Of a stretch of DNA of 53,158 bases, positions 51,179-53,158 are shown one piece after another. The DNA comes from Thermococcus sp. M39 (GTDB lineage: Archaea > Methanobacteriota_B > Thermococci > Thermococcales > Thermococcaceae). Under the pieces are notes generated by a model, which made no database searches, was not told the origin of the DNA, and saw only the letters and a program-made list of their open reading frames with translations. A program made the position numbers and the translations under genes. The stretch lies in the NCBI RefSeq assembly GCF_012027325.1, contig NZ_SNUG01000009.1, positions 1 to 53,158 on the forward strand. Reading direction: 5' to 3'. Position 1 is the stretch's first letter. The number at the start of each line of letters is the position of its first letter.

Positions 51179-52603
51179 GTGAAAGTGTACAACACGCTTA
51201 CAAAACAGAAGGAAGAATTTAAACCTTTAAGAGAAGGAGAAGTTAGGATGTATGTTTGTGGCCCAACTGTTTATGATTACACTCATTTAGGACATGCGAG
51301 GACGTACATCGCTTTTGATGTAATCAGAAGGTATCTTGAGCACAAGGGCTATACTGTTTTGATGGTCATGAACTTTACAGACATAGATGACAAAATCATC
51401 AGAAGAGCTCAAGAGACAGGTGAGGATCCAAAGGAATTGGCTGAAAAGTTCTTGAGGTATTTCCTTGAGGATATGAAAGCCTTGAAAGTTAAGCCAGCTG
51501 ACATCTATCCAAGAGTTACAGAGCACATTCAAGACATCATTGAATTTGTGAAGAAGCTTGAAGAGAAAGGGTATGCATACGAAGGGAGCGATGGAGTTTA
51601 CTTTGAGGTTCAAAAGTTCAAAGACTATGGGAAGCTCAGCGGAATAAAGCTTGAAGAGCTCAGAAAAGGAGCAAGAGTTGAGCCTGGTGAAGGGAAGAAG
51701 AATCCAGAGGACTTTGCCCTCTGGAAGAAAGCTAAGCCCGGAGAGCCAAAATGGGATTCACCGTGGGGTGAAGGAAGGCCAGGCTGGCACATTGAGTGTT
51801 CAACAATGAGCACCAAGTATTTGGGAGAGCAGTTCGACATTCACGGCGGCGGAAATGACTTAATATTTCCGCACCATGAAAACGAGATAGCTCAAACAGA
51901 GGCATGCACGGGTAAGGAGTGGGTTAGGTACTGGCTCCATACGGGTTTCGTCATGGTAAAAGGAGAAAAGATGAGCAAAAGCCTAGGAAACTTTGTAACG
52001 ATAAGGGAGCTTTTGCAGAGATATTCCCCAGAAGTTATAAGGTTCTTTGTCCTACAGAAGCACTACCGCTCCCCTCTAGACTACACGGAAGAGGGAATAC
52101 AGCACGCAAAGAACAACCTCGAAAAGCTTTACAACACAATTGAAAACATTAGAATTGCTCTTGAAAAAGCGGAGATACCATTCAAATGGGGCAAAGAAGA
52201 GTTTGAGCTTTATGAAGTGATTAGAGAAGCAAAGAGAAAATTCTATGAAGCGATGGATGATGACTTCAACACTGCTGAGGCCATGAGGCCAATATTTGAG
52301 GTCGCAAACGCTGTGAACAAATACCTAGCAAAGGTAGAAAAGCCAAAGGAAAGCGTTCTGAGAAAAGCCCTTGAGTTCTTCAAGATGGTTGGCGAAATTT
52401 TTGGAATCTTTGAGGAATACTTCAAAGAAACAAAGGAGACAAAAGAAGAAGAACTTATTGAGCTGTTAATCCAAGTCAGAGCTGAACTGAGAAAACAGAA
52501 GAACTATGCTTTAGCGGATAAAATTAGAGCAGAGCTTAGAGAGCTTGGCATCCAGCTTGAAGATACTCCACAAGGAACAATTTGGAAGAGGATAAATGTT
52601 TAG
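51179..52603 (+). CDS. cysS: Cysteinyl-tRNA synthetase
   Basis: This 474-residue class I aminoacyl-tRNA synthetase charges tRNA(Cys). CGPTVYDYTHLGHARTY has the zinc Cys and HIGH-like motif. HIECSTMSTKYLG and HGGGNDLIFPHHENEIAQ carry further zinc and cysteine-binding residues, and EKMSKSLGNF is the KMSKS loop. The C-terminal helical anticodon-binding part is of usual length. GGTGAT (51169-51174) supports the GTG at 51179; the GTG at 51170 overlaps that site and the GTG at 51185 is also possible. Its stop overlaps the convergent small gene by 4 bases. Confidence 0.96.
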   Translation: MKVYNTLTKQKEEFKPLREGEVRMYVCGPTVYDYTHLGHARTYIAFDVIRRYLEHKGYTVLMVMNFTDIDDKIIRRAQETGEDPKELAEKFLRYFLEDMKALKVKPADIYPRVTEHIQDIIEFVKKLEEKGYAYEGSDGVYFEVQKFKDYGKLSGIKLEELRKGARVEPGEGKKNPEDFALWKKAKPGEPKWDSPWGEGRPGWHIECSTMSTKYLGEQFDIHGGGNDLIFPHHENEIAQTEACTGKEWVRYWLHTGFVMVKGEKMSKSLGNFVTIRELLQRYSPEVIRFFVLQKHYRSPLDYTEEGIQHAKNNLEKLYNTIENIRIALEKAEIPFKWGKEEFELYEVIREAKRKFYEAMDDDFNTAEAMRPIFEVANAVNKYLAKVEKPKESVLRKALEFFKMVGEIFGIFEEYFKETKETKEEELIELLIQVRAELRKQKNYALADKIRAELRELGIQLEDTPQGTIWKRINV

Positions 52604-52848
52604 TCTTTTTTCTTCCTAAACTCATTTATCAGCTCTTTTGCTGCTTTTACCATCTCTTCAAGAGTTGCGTTGTCGTGGCTGATTCCGATGGTTATCTTCG
52701 CATGGGTTGTTGCGTATGAGAAATACAGTGTATTTCCTTGGCTCTTTGCAAAGAACTGCTCGACTGTCTCTGTTTCTTCTCCCACATCGTCTTCTCCGCC
52801 GGGCATGATTTCTGGATTGTCATCAAGTATCATGGGTCTTGGCTCCAT
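52600..52848 (-). CDS. Small acidic protein of unknown function
   Basis: This 82-residue protein has an acidic N-terminus (PGGEDDVGEETETVEQF), a central strand region (NTLYFSYATTHAKITIGIS) and a C-terminal helix rich in Lys (AAKELINEFRKKKD). I do not recognise the family. GGAGGTGG at 52851-52860 places the ATG at 52848. It converges with cysS with a 4-base overlap. The end of the TnpB gene is only 18 bases upstream of its start, so the transposon may have displaced its original promoter. Confidence 0.7.
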   Translation of the reverse strand: MEPRPMILDDNPEIMPGGEDDVGEETETVEQFFAKSQGNTLYFSYATTHAKITIGISHDNATLEEMVKAAKELINEFRKKKD

Positions 52849-52866
52849 ATTTCCACCTCCCCAGCG

Positions 52867-53158
52867 TTAATTTGCAGATGCCCCTTTTAAAATTTGGGGG
52901 TCTGTCCGTCGTGAGTTTTTAGGAGGTTTGTGAGTGAAAACCTTCCCGTTTAAATTTACTCTCACGACGGACTTGGGTTTCACCAGCCTCAACTCCCCTC
53001 TGGGTTCATTGGGGAGTAAATCATTGGCCTTAACCCCGCTCAGGGCGACCCCAAGTCCCCGCATCCAAATGTTGAACGCCCCAACAAACTGTCTATCACC
53101 AACAAAACTACAATTAGGACACTCCACCAGCCCGTTTCGGGACTCTAACCTACTCCCA
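52867..53158 (-). CDS. tnpB: TnpB (IS605 OrfB-type) C-terminal part, runs off the window
   Basis: The frame is open through the right edge and ends at 52867, leaving 96 residues. LVECPNCSFVGDRQFVGAFNIWMRGLG matches the second zinc-finger CxxC pair and the third RuvC motif (GDRQFVGAFNI, with the catalytic Asp) of TnpB/IS605 OrfB proteins. TnpB is an RNA-guided DNA nuclease encoded by IS200/IS605/IS607 elements. The last 30 or so residues (about 52867-52960) are unusual and coincide with a strong inverted repeat, so the RNA end (omega RNA) or right element end probably lies here. A shorter start (GTG at 53127) is only an artefact of the edge. Confidence 0.85.
   Translation of the reverse strand, partial: GSRLESRNGLVECPNCSFVGDRQFVGAFNIWMRGLGVALSGVKANDLLPNEPRGELRLVKPKSVVRVNLNGKVFTHKPPKNSRRTDPQILKGASAN
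52904..52972. repeat. 12-bp inverted repeat in the 3' end of tnpB
   Basis: GTCCGTCGTGAG (52904-52915) and CTCACGACGGAC (52961-52972) form a perfect 12-bp inverted repeat around 45 bases. That interval includes an imperfect inner stem (GGAGGTTT with AAACCTTCC). It lies in the last codons of tnpB, where omega RNA scaffolds and right-end hairpins of IS200/IS605-type elements occur. The role as scaffold or element end is inference. Confidence 0.7.

Noticed and set aside
1-53158. CRISPR arrays, tRNA and rRNA genes
   Set aside because: No direct-repeat/spacer pattern, tRNA cloverleaf ending in CCA or rRNA segment was seen on either strand.

Overview
The window is chromosomal DNA of a hyperthermophilic euryarchaeon of the order Thermococcales (Thermococcus/Pyrococcus/Palaeococcus type). 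The evidence is a thermosome subunit with a Gly/Met tail, the archaeal AdoMet synthetase, TiaS, the CTP-type riboflavin kinase with an N-terminal winged helix, the archaeal cobalamin set (CobY, CobZ, CbiZ), Lhr helicase, prolyl oligopeptidase and Fe-dependent alcohol dehydrogenase. GGTGA/GGAGG ribosome sites alternate with leaderless starts that lie about 25 bases after a TATA box. Against an AT-rich background, three GC-rich islands stand out and fold as H/ACA guide RNAs. One C/D box sRNA is also visible. Genus and species cannot be fixed from the sequence alone.

Layout. 0-4.5 kb: thermosome 3' end, a three-hairpin H/ACA RNA, then a membrane DUF835 protein co-transcribed with a truncated adenylate-forming enzyme and facing a full-length PaaK-like ligase. 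4.5-15.4 kb: HD phosphohydrolase, HTH regulator, GNAT, TiaS, a GltD-like flavoprotein, rhomboid protease, amidohydrolase, HtpX with an Fap7/AK6-type kinase, and AdoMet synthetase. 15.5-23.9 kb: a two-hairpin H/ACA RNA, a tightly overlapping translin-EndoV-RibK-membrane protein operon, a PRC-barrel protein, a TrkA-N/DHH phosphoesterase, a 708-residue protein with four internal repeats, a DMT transporter, a second two-hairpin H/ACA RNA, an HTH-CBS protein and a C/D sRNA.

24-35.4 kb is a cobalamin salvage and nucleotide-loop assembly island: CbiZ (opens salvaged cobinamides), CobT, BtuF (binding lipoprotein), CobQ/CbiP, CobY, CobS, CobZ, a DUF71/Dph6-like PP-loop enzyme coupled to CobZ, CbiB and CobD. 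No BtuC/BtuD permease or ATPase is visible. Two small membrane proteins sit inside the island; one is a 57-codon leaderless gene that most callers would miss. A radical SAM protein and a uracil-DNA glycosylase interrupt it and share a 33-base divergent leaderless promoter.

35.4-53.2 kb: a ferredoxin-GltD-like-ferredoxin operon, alcohol dehydrogenase, a NifU-C-like protein, Lhr helicase, prolyl oligopeptidase, a zinc-ribbon/GNAT/ABC fusion, a DUF4097 protein converging on a CPBP-like membrane protein and an orphan, a long FKBP, a surface glycoprotein split from its C-terminal anchor, CysS, and at the right edge the 3' end of a TnpB (IS605 OrfB-type) gene containing a strong inverted repeat.

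The most unusual signals are two 38-bp arrays with AATT repeated at exact 8-bp spacing just upstream of TATA boxes (12169-12206 and 31541-31578), the DUF835/adenylate-forming module, the DUF71-CobZ coupling, and the split glycoprotein. No CRISPR array, tRNA or rRNA gene was found.
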